From: Clitopilus passeckerianus
Lineage: Eukaryota; Basidiomycota; Agaricomycetes; Agaricales; Entolomataceae
DNA: 64,000 bases
Direction: 5' to 3'
NCBI GenBank assembly: GCA_944990035.1
Contig: CALYLX010000160.1
Span: forward strand, 496,001-560,000
Part shown: piece after piece, positions 47,157-58,800 of the stretch
Layout of the letters: each line of letters starts with the position of its first letter
Position numbering within the stretch: the stretch's first letter is position 1
Notes under the pieces: generated by a model
The model's database searches: none
What the model saw: the letters and a program-made list of their open reading frames with translations, nothing else
What the model was told of the DNA's origin: nothing
Made by a program: the position numbers and the translations under genes

Positions 47157-48193
47157 GACTTGGGAGGGCAGAGGTTGGAAGGTAAGGAGAATGAGAGAGA
47201 GCAGGTCTCGGAGGGAGGAAGGGATTAAATGTTGCATCGCCGCCTGGGAGAGCCAAGCCTCTTGTGCCAGGGCGCGGCGTATTTTCAAGGTACCAATCTT
47301 CCTGCATGATTCTTCCTTACTATTGGCCTGTCCAGTTCAGGAGTCCTGCGTAGGACATGGTTTGACATGCCGTGACCTGTGGAGATGCAACTTCGGCCCC
47401 TGTGAAGGGCCGCCACAGAGATAGCTTCGTAGCGAGGCTTCGGACCTCTCAATTGGCGCACAAGGCTTCATCAGATAACCATCAGTAATCGAGCGTCCCA
47501 GGATTTGCAACGGTTTGAATACACCGCAGAGCATCCTGAGCCAAGTTCGCATCCTGTGTGTACGGAGCGAGGGTGCAGAAAAAAAACAAGGCTGCACTCG
47601 GGTATTTGTTCCCGCACTCTTCAGAATACCAGTGGTTCGGGCAGACGCGTAGCTAGACGGGCCTTCGCTAAGCCTGCTCCGTCTTCTAAAGACATTTCTA
47701 AGTCGTGATTTTGGGCGAAGTATGTAGGCCACTTCAGATGGATGGAAGAGGGAGAAAGGTTTGCGCTTAGTCATCAGCTTGCCCTCTCCACTGAACCTCA
47801 TGTCGTCTTCGCGTCCACTGGTCTGCCAATCCAACTCTTTGCCTTAAATATTACTTTCAACATGCAAAATTACTCCTTGACTATGATAGTAGCTCAATAA
47901 AAATCGTCTCTCGAAACACTCGTGGCGCCTTCCGTGATGTTAAGACTTCTTGGGGCGAACGAGGCGTTGCCAACTTCAAGTTGCTGCCTGATTCAAGAAT
48001 GCACAAATGGGTAACGCAGCTACCATCTCTGCAGCCTCTCACTAATAACCACTCGGCATACTCCTTTGTGCAACTGGAAGTTCGTTGATGTCCCACCCGC
48101 CAATGTAGAACGTGCCTTGCATCCACAATCCGGAACGTTTCTCGTCCCACATCAGCAGGCTGTTTCAGGTGATACGTGTGCTCAGAGAACCAT
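47157..48193. other. Intergenic, nothing recognised
   Basis: Upstream of the calmodulin-like gene and downstream of ankyrin gene copy 2. Only short frames without domains. Confidence 0.4.
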
Positions 48194-50399
48194 TTAGATA
48201 TGACCGTTAGGGTTAATATACAGCGTACGCATAGGAAATCGACCATCGAGCGAATCACTGCTCAATGAATCTGCCGGATTCTGATTTTGACCCGATTGAC
48301 TCAGAGTAACATCTGCCAGACGGGATCTTGTACGTTGCGCAGAGGCTCCATGCTCAGCCAAAAGGATCACTACATCTCTGTATCCTTGTTTTGTTGCAAG
48401 ATAACGGGCCGTTCTACCCCGTTTATCTGACGAATAATGAGCATTATTTGAAGTCAATGTGGGGCCGTTCTCACTTTTCGCGTCCAAATTAGCTCCATGT
48501 CCGATCAGAGTTTTGACGATATCTATATGCCCTCCCCTGGCTGCCTCGTGAAGTGGAGTTTGACTCTTTAGATGATCTAAAAAGAAACCGTACCTGTTAG
48601 ACTACGCCCATCATATAGAAGCTTTCCCTACCTGTGGCATCAACGTCAGCGCCTCGCTCCACCAGGACTCTGACTACATCTACGTAGCCTCTCATTGACG
48701 CAAAGTGAAGTGGTGTCCCCGGCTTCCAGCCTAGAAAGCAAAGTCAGTATGACATCGTCTCTTTAAAGCCTTCCTCACGCCTTTCAAAGTCCAACTCCTT
48801 GAGCCCCATACCGATCAGCCATGGTACCAAATGGGCGGGCGTGGTTTCCTCCATTTCCTCCCAATATGGTGCTATTGGACTGTTCCAACCTGATGAAAAT
48901 AATGTAGCCGAAGTTCTCACCGAATAGATGAATTACTAACCATGTTCATTCACACTGGCGCCGTGCTCAAGCAGGAATTTTGCAACATCCGCGTGCCCAC
49001 GATCTGCCGTAGCGTGAAGTGCAGTTTGATTGCTGTTATCTGGAAAGACAACATGAGTCTCTTCGGGACCATAGTCGTGATCTCTCCTACCTTTCGCATT
49101 TACGTCGATGCCGTACTCAACAACAATCCTGACGATATCTAAGTGTCCCTTCGCAGCTGCGACATGAAGCGCAGTCCTCCCGAACCAATCTGGGATGGCG
49201 ACGTTAGTATGGCTAAAATTGTGTTAGTTTTCTCGCACCTTTCCCGTGCACATTGGCGTCTATATCAATCAGATACTTGACGATGTCGAAACAGCCTTTC
49301 TCGGCTGCTATGCGAAGCGACTCGTCTGCACCCACGTTATCAACGGCACCCTTCCCTGTAAAAAGGACAACTCACCTTTAGCGTAGGTATCGGGTCCCAA
49401 CTCTCCCAAGTATCGTACAACATCCGATTTCTCCTCCCTTACGGCGGTCAAAAGGTCCTTTCCAATCTTGCACGGACGCCGCTGAAGTAACGCCTCTATA
49501 AGGTCGCGGAGAGGTGCTAGAACCATAAGCAGGGCAAAAATCTGCCCAAATGCCCAGTCATCGTCGCCTTGATCTGTCAGCGGAGAATTCCATTTAATGC
49601 TCAATTCGGTATCGATGAGAAGGATGGCATGTATGATCCCAAGCGCCATCAGCCCAGCGGAGATCTGTCTAGTGCCAGTTCTACGATTGGACGCAGTAAA
49701 GTTCCCGCGACCATAGAAATAGAAGGGCGCCGCAAGGAATATCATGGGAACGAAGGCGTTCAGCATTGGGGGAAACAGGAGCGTGTAGACCACGAGAGAG
49801 CATGTTCTCAGTACTGGGGATTCGAGGGGTATTCTTTGGCCGACGAAAGCCATGGAAATAGATTGGTAACACGGATGGGAGCCCCCAAAGTCAGCTGGAC
49901 GCCCCCAGAGCCACAAGCCGAGCGACGATGTGAGAGACAAGTGGATGGAGCCCATCACGAGGACGGGTTTCATCAAAGCCCTGAATATTTCATCCTTCCA
50001 CAAGAGGGCCGTCTTTCGACTGGTCGTCGAGGTTTCGTTCAGGCTGTCCTGCATTCTTCGTTGTAGAATGCCTGTCCTGTGATAGATATACAGGAGAAGG
50101 TATATGAATAGGTTCGTATTATTCATCAAACTGAGATTGACGACGATCGCGGCGTGGTACTGCGTCAAGCGTGGAATATAATATTGGAAAACGGAGAGGA
50201 TGAGGGCAAAAGCGGTGATCAGAGTTGTTATGGATTGTGTTTCCAATCCTTCCATCTCGGCTGGAGTGACTTTTCCATCCATGAGTGCGAGGATTGCTGG
50301 GATGAAGCTGAGGAGGTTTGTAGCGTAAATCGATGCTCTTACGCCGATTCCAGATATATCCGGGTTAGAGGGCAAGCAAACGGCGGCCGGACTAGACAT
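48194..50399 (-). CDS. Membrane protein with C-terminal ankyrin repeats, copy 2
   Basis: Paralogue of the gene at 29079-31155 with the same architecture: MSSPAAVCLPSNPDISGIGV, about six hydrophobic helices, linker RDLIEALLQRRPCKIGKDLL, then ankyrin repeats on separate short exons (GRTALHVAAAKGHLDIVRIV; QTALHATADRGHADVAKFLL; QTPLHEAARGGHIDIVKTLI and others). All introns join in phase, and the non-ankyrin exon is conserved (GWNSPIAPYWEEMEE). The C-terminal tail after the last repeat is longer than in copy 1 and Ser/Asn-rich, ending at 48194. An ATG at 50435 is in frame upstream; 50399 is preferred by comparison with copy 1. It sits about 19 kb from copy 1, in the same orientation. Confidence 0.82.
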
Positions 50400-52191
50400 G
50401 AGGGGTGCTTGAAGAGGAAATCGAACGAAAGTCATTCATAGAGGTCGTTTATGAGCGTCCTCGGTATCTATATTCGCCATGTACATGAGCGTTAACCAAC
50501 CTCATCAACGTCGAATTGTCTTCATGACACTCATTGCTTTGTCGCCATGGAAGTTGCAGGGGAAACCACAGCACAACCCATTGACATACCGCCACCGCCG
50601 CCTCATTCAGTCAAAAGAGGATTCTTCTACCTGCATACCCTCCAACGATGGAATCAGGCCGTAGGATATCCTAAGGGACCTCCTTTATCCCGTTCGATGC
50701 CTGTAGGTACAATATGTTGTACCTTAGATTATACCTGCCCATCCAGCATCCCAGAATTCGTGGCGGTTTTGATACAGTACTTGGCCATGGGATCATGGGC
50801 CTAGTTTCACCGTAACCTGTGTGTACAGGGTAAGGGACGTAACAGCAATTAAGGCCACACTCGAAACTTCGGGAGTTGCCAGGGCGCCGTTCCCGCACAC
50901 GTCAAAATGCAAGAGGGAAGTATTTTGACTTTCGCTTCATCACCGTAGCATTTATGAGTTTGATATGAATCAGCTTTTGACATCGACTCTTGATAGAACG
51001 AGTAATAATCATACACTCCTAGTTCCAAGATGACTATCACTACAGAAAGCTCCAAGCTAGCCAAATTGAGGTGTATGGCGAGTGTACATTCAGAGCATTA
51101 GCTGTAGCAGCGAACCAAGGTCGGCTGAGGAATGTAGGGTCGTCCTATTTGGTAGAACGGACTGTGGTAATTTTGTGTTCCAGAAGGAAAGGGTTAAAGA
51201 GCAAAGAGCGGTTAGAGAATCAGAAGGATGTGAAAGAGAAAAGGGAGATGATGGAAGACGTGAAGGGAGAGTTGGAAGCTCTGGAAAAAGGACGAGAAGG
51301 ATGGAATCGGGGGAGAATTGGGCAGTCCGCCAGGTGGTTCTGAGGTCAAGTGCCAGTGGACGAGAGTGGGGAACAGAAAGTCAGAAGAGAAAAAGTAACG
51401 ACCTGATCGATTCTGAAGCGAAAAGAGACCAAGAAAATTGTGCGACCTGGCATGAGGATTGCCCTGGATTGACACTCCAAGACGAGTAACTATGCAGCCG
51501 ACGTTACATCTCCAGAAGAACAAGGTATGGGGAGAGCCTGAGCTTTCTCTGGCTTAGTCATCACCAGCAGCCCCTGCTTCGACCACACTCCCCCTAGTAT
51601 CGCATCGAAGAACACCCCAGAGAACAAAGTAGCAAGTAACGGTTACAACCTGAAAAAATTTACTCGCACCTCTCGTGTAGCTTTTACGTGAGGTCGGGAT
51701 TTCTGTAGGCGGAAATAGTCCGCAGCCTTTGCCACTTCGTAAACCGCACTTGGACAGCGAGTAGTTGAAAACCATTCCAATCCCATGAAGTACGTCAGAC
51801 GATGCCTTGAGTATTATCATGGAGATGCTGCGCCTAGGTCTGCTCAGTCTCTTCCATCTCTCACATTTCTCCGCTGACTTCATCACCTAGCCTACTAGTC
51901 AGCTGGTCGGTTTGCAAATCTGAAGTTCCACACAATTTATCCTCTCCGTGACACTACCTCGGCTCCTTTCACCCTTTTGTTGTAGTTTCAGAACAAATCC
52001 TGAATGGACAGAAGTAATGAAGAGGGATGCATGGAATTGGAATAATACGAATACTTGACAATATTAATTATAACTAAGCTTTATTGCGTTCTATACTCAT
52101 CAACTTGGCCGATCATGCTGCTCTAGTAAGTAGTCTTGCAAAGGGAATCCTCGTCCCGTCCTTCCGAGTTCGTACCCTCATGGACGATGAA
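50400..52191. other. Gene-poor interval with one arm of a direct repeat
   Basis: No gene recognised. The segment 51828-51930 resembles 53616-53725; see the separate entry. Confidence 0.4.
51828..51930 (+). repeat. Direct repeat, left arm
   Basis: About 100 bp similar to 53616-53725 in the same orientation (shared CGCCTAGGTCTG start, CGCTGA middle, CAGCTGGT and GCAAATCT end). The pair flanks the oxidase pseudogene. Confidence 0.55.
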
Positions 52192-53215
52192 CTAGTCCTT
52201 GGGATCGACTTGCTGCTTGAGAGCGCGCAGTCTGGGATAGTGCCAGTGCTTGCCCCAGTAGGCACCCTGCCAGTCGACTTCGAGTGGGTCGGCCTTATGA
52301 ACGCATATCAGTATGTCGTAGTTCCAAGCAATTTAGGGTATACTCACTTCGTTGACGTACTGGCCACCTCGAGGAATGGGAACGACCTTGCGAAGAGGTT
52401 CGATTTGGTCGAAGACGCTCTTCTTGATGGCGTTAATCTGGTCAACAGTGGCATTGGCGGCCCAACCGTTTCCGAGAGTCATGCCAGACACGCAAGTACG
52501 CCAAGCGGGGATGACGGCTACTGATTCGGGATCAGCTGCGTTGACGGCACCTCCTCCAACCATGCTGAAAAGGAACACTCATCAGTAATGGTTTAGTCGA
52601 TGAGAGGATTCCACTCACAATGGACGAGCCGACGGGATACCCATCCAAGCCTCAGCAAGTGCAGTAGCGTTGTTGTCGAAGGTTTCTCGGTCAATGAGCC
52701 AGGAAGAGAGAGTGAGGCGAATACCTGGCACCCTGATCGCCAACAGTATTGTTGAATCCGAAACCGTTCTCGCTATAGATGAAGTTGTTGAGGTACTAGC
52801 CCTCGAATTCGGTGTAGTCGACCTTCTTGTTCAGCGGCATGTTGACACCATCAATTCGAGAAGATTGGTCGATGAAGGTCTCCCAGGTCTTGGTGGCAGC
52901 ATCGGAAATGGGCTTGCCCTCAGCAATGAGGGTCGAGTACAGGGCGTTATCGCTGGAGTTAGGATTGCTGGGGGGCGCTAGGCCGTTGAACTGCTGGGCA
53001 CTGAGGCCGCCGCAGATGTTTTGATTGAAGTCCTTGGATGCCTCATAGCAGGAAGCAGCGATAGGGCGCTGGCCCGTGATCAGAGGCTGAGCGTCTTGCT
53101 GAAGGCGTCCAAGGTCTTGTCATCAGGGAAGCAGGAATCCCCCGGCAAGCACTTGCATTTTTTTTTTGGCTGCGAGTGCACTGCCTGAGAGGAGAAGGGG
53201 AAGAGTCTGGTCCAT
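52192..53215 (-). pseudogene. Berberine-bridge-like FAD oxidase pseudogene
   Basis: Remains of a secreted FAD-linked oxidase. Signal-peptide region MDQTLPLLLSGSALA at 53215; CKCLPGDSCFP and DDKTLDAFSKTL in another frame; SCYEASKDFNQNICGG; then a substrate-domain part (LIAEGKPISDAATKTWETFI; YLNNFIYSENGFGFNNTVGD; RETFDNNATALAEAWMGIPS); and the C-terminal signature GGQYVNE, intron, DPLEVDWQGAYWGKHWHYPR and LKQQVDPKD before the stop. The FAD-binding (PCMH) part expected between the Cys-rich start and the substrate domain is missing, a mononucleotide run at about 53157-53166 lies at the frame change, and further stops and frameshifts occur. It was a berberine-bridge-enzyme relative (oxidation of alcohols, sugars or alkaloids). 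Confidence 0.75.
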
Positions 53216-53615
53216 TACGATACAGACCGATATGTCGACCGATGGACGAGTGCCAAAAACCTGCTGGTGAGAGCTGGTGGCGGAGCCGCACTTAGCGATG
53301 TCTTTTCGCCATCAGGACATACTCGGACGAGTTTTCTGAATTGGAACTCCGATTTTCTCTGTGCTTTGCAAGCTCGTGCGCAGATCCTTGCCTTGGTTCC
53401 GTGCTCTCGAAACTCCAGCAACTCTATATCTCATCCCGACCTGGCTGGATATAGCACAAATCTTACCGAGCATTCTGAGATGGTTCTCTACTCCTCGGAA
53501 TCCCTACCGGCCCTGCGGATCCTTAGCCTTGTCACTGGCGAGACGAATGACGACCGCGAAAAACCCGTCCAATCCCGGGAGCTGCTCTAAAGGTGCATAG
53601 AGTACCATCTAGACT

Positions 53616-53725
53616 TCTACGCCTAGGTCTGTTCGGTATCCTCCACGCCTCAAATTTGTTCGCTGATCTCTTCACGTAGGTAACCAGCCAGCGCTCAGCT
53701 GGTGTACTGCAAATCTCAGGCTGAA
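53616..53725 (+). repeat. Direct repeat, right arm
   Basis: Partner of 51828-51930, same orientation, moderately diverged. Confidence 0.55.
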
Positions 53726-53994
53726 CTTCACCATGATCTCTTCTCTTCCCTTCCTGGCACCACCTCTGTTCCTTGCTTGCTCCTTCCAATCTCCGGGACA
53801 TTGAAATTGTCCTTGAGGCCTGCTGTTCACCGGAACTGCAGCTTGCATTGGTTTGCTTCTGCTCCTCATAAGTTCGGGGGAAGGACGGAGGTCTGCTTTA
53901 CACGTCATCAGCGGTGGCAAGGAAGAACTCCCTAAGGGTAGAGCTAGCCGGTGGGCTGATCAATGGTTCTCGAAGTTGTTCTTTCGGACGATAC

Positions 53995-54165
53995 ACAAGG
54001 TTGGTTCCCCGTGTCCATCATAATGTCGAGCTATACTTTATCAAACACCTGCAGGGCCATGGCCACTATCACGCAAAAACTTCCCGGTGCTTAGTGGCTT
54101 GCCCTATGCATTCCCTCTTGTGAGAAGTACGACGGCATCAGCTCTATGAAGCTCATCGCGAAAGC
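53995..54165 (+). repeat. Dispersed repeat copy, partner at the window end
   Basis: About 170 bp matching 63835-64000 in the same orientation, with long shared stretches such as CGAGCTATACT, TTCCCTCTTGTGAG and CGGCATCAGCTCTA. The partner runs off the window, so the full element length is unknown. Confidence 0.65.
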
Positions 54166-55895
54166 GACTGAGACGTCGTCTGTCTGCTCAGTTCTCTGTT
54201 CCTCTTTGTACGTTCCAAATACTCAAACACCCATCACAAATCCTGATCCAGTCTAAAAAACAGCATCTCCGGGAACTCACAAGCCATCCTAAAACGTACG
54301 CATCCAACCACTTCTGCGCCGAATGGTTTTTGGACCACAGGCATCTCCGAGGTACGGCTTTCGACCCGCGAAGGTTACTTGACCTAACAACCTACGTTTC
54401 CAGACACCCTAGGAGGAAGCTCCTGAAACTTCAAAGCGACCTCTTGATGAGACACATCTCCGACTGTGACTGAGAGGAGTGGCCCCTTGACGAAGAAGAA
54501 CCTCCCGGGAACGCCCCCAACCAGGCTAACCAACGCCATGGCTTCGGCCAAGAGCTGCCCCAGCCTAGCCTGCTGCATGACCCTCTGTCCCCGAATCGGA
54601 AATCCTGCATACTGCGACTGTGTCATGCCAGGAGCTCTTCCGATAGGTCTTCTTACCAAACGCCCAATCCATAATCGCCGTGGCTGGATTCCTCATCTTT
54701 ACGACCTTATCGCACCACCACGCCGTTCCGGAACCCAACTCATATGATTACCCTCCCGATCATGCGCAGAGACTCACCCTATGTCTCTGCTGTTCGAACA
54801 CGAATTCTCGGGCATAGCACCTCTTGCAAAGCCATCCTTGAGGCCATTAGAACCAGGAATCAACCCCGAAGAGCTCAAATACATTGGAGACCCGAACTAA
54901 GGGCACACCCTGCCTTTTGGGGGGCAGCCGGCGCTGCTCAATTCCAAACGAGGGAATGAGGCTACGTGTTGAGGCGGCGGTTAGTCGCTGCTCTCTGCAG
55001 GAACAAAGGCAGGCGGGGAGACGAAGGACTTCCATACTTCGCATATCGAGGCGAATTCCACACTCACCATTCGATCGAGAAATGCATTCCTTTCGCCCCT
55101 TGGCGCTTCATCGCCCTTACATCTGCCATGACCTCGTTGGTGGCACCCACTTCGCCCCTCATACCGGCACTCAAGTACCGTTGGGCCGGTTCCGAACCCA
55201 TCGATCTAAGCGCTCCCGCGAACGTCAACATCCTCTGCGGAACTTCACCAGTTACACCCAAGTGCTCAAGCCTCAAGCTGCGATCAGGACTTCTGGTTGA
55301 ACCCTAAACATCCACCATCGCCCCACTCATTGGCAGTCGGACAGGGACGAGTCGGCTAGAGCGTTGTTGAGGTGGCGGAGACCGAAGAGAAGGACGCCCT
55401 GAATAGGGCATAGGAGGAGGGGGCGACGCAACTACAGTAGTCGGTGTTGGCGAATGAAGGAAGAGCGCTCACTAGTAGAACGTTGGTTTGGTACTTGCTG
55501 TAACCAAACTGGCAACGTTTCAATCATCGTCAATTTTCTTCTGGAACTCTGGATCGACCGTCACACTGCATCATTGTCAAGTTCACTCGGCCAGAATGCT
55601 GCGCGACAAACACTGTAGGATCGTAAGAATTTCGAGAGAGAAAATTTTTACAGGATACTAATCACTACGGATATAGAAAACACTTTTACGAGCGCAAACC
55701 CATGAGACGATAAACTTGAATAAGTACGTAAATCAGGAGGTAGAGGCCAAAACGGGCCGTATAGTACAAATGAAAGAGGAAAGGAAAAGTATACTCGAGT
55801 GCTTTCAACGTCTGAGAATGTGTTGGTAAATCAGTGGACGAGATCCATGTCAAGGACAACTCACTTTCAAACCGAATAGCACGTTGGTGAAAGTC

Positions 55896-58800
55896 CTATT
55901 TTATGAACCAGAGTTTCGGCTCCTTCGCAGGGACACCAGCGGGTAACCGAATGCCCTCTTCGGTGACTATCCTTGACCACTGGCCTTGAGTGCGACCTAG
56001 CAAGATGGCTATGTAAGATGACTCTCGGCCATCTAATACGCTTCGGAGAACAGCCATTTCGATTCGCTTGTATTGGGCGATATCGCGGGTCTTCACTTTG
56101 AACGTCCCCATACCCTCGACCTCCAAACTAAACTCCAGTACTCCCGACTTATCGACCGCCCGGCTCTCGTTGAGGATCCGCGCGCTATGGCCCGGTAGCC
56201 AGATCCGCAGTCCACGGTTTGTCATGGAGTAAGTTTGGTCAATAGAGTCGTCCTCCGAATCCGAATCAAAACCCTCTTTGGACGATGTGCGGAATGAATG
56301 GGGTGAGAAGCAATCTGCAGATGCTGCGAGCATGCTGTTCTGGACGGCTGACTGTCCCTGCCATGCAAACAGTCCCATGTCGTCACTACGCTGGAGGATT
56401 TCCACCTGCAGCCTATAAAACGCTGCATTGCCTTCACCATAGGCAATCGAGAGTGGGATGTCCAATAAGCCGACGAGACAATAAGCAATGTCTTCGGTCC
56501 GAGTTGTTTGCCTCTTCGAGACCCATACAAGGGTATCCATGGCGTGTTTAACCCCTGGTGTGAAGTCGAGAAGCGCGTGGATGGGTATCCCGGTAATTTT
56601 AGAGATCCTCTTCCAGAGGGGAACTTTCAAGACGTCATCCGGAACTTTATCGTTCTCGTTCATCGCAGTCCGCTTTGGTGTTATGCGGCGCCATGATTTC
56701 CCAAAGAATAGGACCCTTTTCGGAGCCAGGAGCTCCTGGAGAGTCCAACCCCTAGTGAACCACGGATCGCGCTGTAGGGTATCCAGAGAAGTGGTATCTG
56801 CGAGGTGCACGATGCAAATCTTGGAGTTTCGGTACCAGTTGAACATCGACCTAATAGACTCCTCGAGTTCGGCGCTCCTGCTCTTGTCTATGCAGCCGGT
56901 ATCGAACCAGACGAACTGGCAACCGTACTGCGAGGCGATATGACAGAATTCGACGACCTTCACCAAGTCCGCACAGCTGTCTCGTAGGATAGGAGACATC
57001 TTATCACAAAACTCCTTCATAACCCCCAGTAACCCAAGGCTCCGTCCCTCCGCGTCCGCCCCGCTTATGAAGTCGCTCACGCTCCCCAAAATCTGTGCAC
57101 TGGTTTGTGGCTTGTGCAGAGATATACCGTCCATCAAGCTCCGGAATCCATCTGTACCAAGCTTCTCGAATCCGAAGACATCCTGAAAATTCAGTTCGCC
57201 CTTATCAAGCCATCGATGAGAGAAAATGGCGTATGGGGTATGTTCCGTGATCCACTCCTTCGCATGACTCCGTACTTCACCCACACTTTTGGTCCTCCAC
57301 TCGTGGCGTTTAGCTTCTGATAAACACCCCTGGATGAAGTCCGTCGCAGCGCTTTGTAAAATACCTTTGATAGCCGGCCTGCGAAGTAGTTTCATATCTT
57401 CAAGGTGAAGAAGATAAATTGGAAGTTGGTTTTGAATGTGTTCGTCAATGACGTTGTTCATGGCTTGAGTAGAAAAAAGTAGTTAATGGGGTCTGAGCCG
57501 GTCCAAAGAAATTCAACATGCCTTCAAAAAGTTGACTCTTCAAGATGGGAGACCGAGTCAGATATCGTTAACATCCTGTATATGTAATAAAAAGGTTTAA
57601 ATACCCGCTGAAATCCATAGAAGCACCCGCACAAAAATAATATTGGTCAGCAAGCGGTTTGGCAGACGCGAGGAAGACGACACACCAACTGTAGGAGCAA
57701 AAAAGAGCAACATCATAAGCCGGGAATACGTGTTCCTGAAAGATGTGCTTACTGCCTGAAGACGCAAATACGTCGAGGTATGGTCAGTATAGGAATGTGT
57801 ATAATCCCAGTGGTCGTACTTGCTAAGGATCCAGAAAATTGGGGCACGGTCGGTGAACAGAAGTCGATACTCGACAGATGCACTTACGATCTTGGAAGAC
57901 AAAAGCAAATGTCCATGATGAGTGCAGGAATGACCGTACTCAATAAAGTCACATACTCTCTGGGGGTGCAAAGGCGGACATTCATGGTCAGTCCGTGCTT
58001 GAAAGCACATGCTTGATGGATTCACTTACTTCCTGAAGATGCGACGGCGAAAAATGATGATAAATGTGCGAATATAAATCTCGATGGATTCACGTACTTC
58101 CTGATAATGCGAAGACACATAATGACGGTAAGTGGATGAACGCGCATACTCGACAGATTCACTTACATCCTGAAGGCGAGAAGGCACAAATCTACGGTTA
58201 GTGGGCGAATGCGAATACTTGATTGGTTCACGTACTTTCTGAACATGCGAAGACACACAATCATGGTGAATGGATGGATGTGCATAACCAATAGATTCAC
58301 GTACGGCCTGAAGACGCGAAGGCACAGGATCATGGTGAGTGTATGAAGGTACATACTCGACAGAATCACATACGAGCTGAAGGTGCAAAGGCACACAATC
58401 ACGGTAAGTGGAGGAACGTGCAGACTCAATAGGTTCACATACCTTCTGAAAAAGCGAAGGCACACCGGTCACAGTAAGTGGATGAATATGAATTATGGAT
58501 ACTCGGAAGAATCACGTACGAGCTGAAGACGCGAAGGCGCAAATTGATGGTAAGTGAATGAAGGTTCCTATTCATTAGATTCACGTACCCTCTGAAGGTG
58601 CGAAGGCACACCCGTCATGGTAAGTAGATGAATGTGCATACTCGATAGATTCACGTACTTTCTGAAGATGCGAAGGCACACAATGATAGTAAGTGGATGC
58701 ATGTGCATACTCGATCGATTTACGTACTTTCTGAAGGTGCGAAGGCGCGCAATCACGGTAAGTGGATGAATATAAATGCTCGATGAATTCACGTACTTCC

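Larger units (their letters stand above)
53216..55895. other. 2.7 kb without a supportable gene
   Basis: Several overlapping frames of 70-140 codons at 54384-55307 on both strands, GC-richer than the surroundings, but no domain recognised and no consistent exon chain. It contains the repeat at 53995-54165. Confidence 0.35.
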
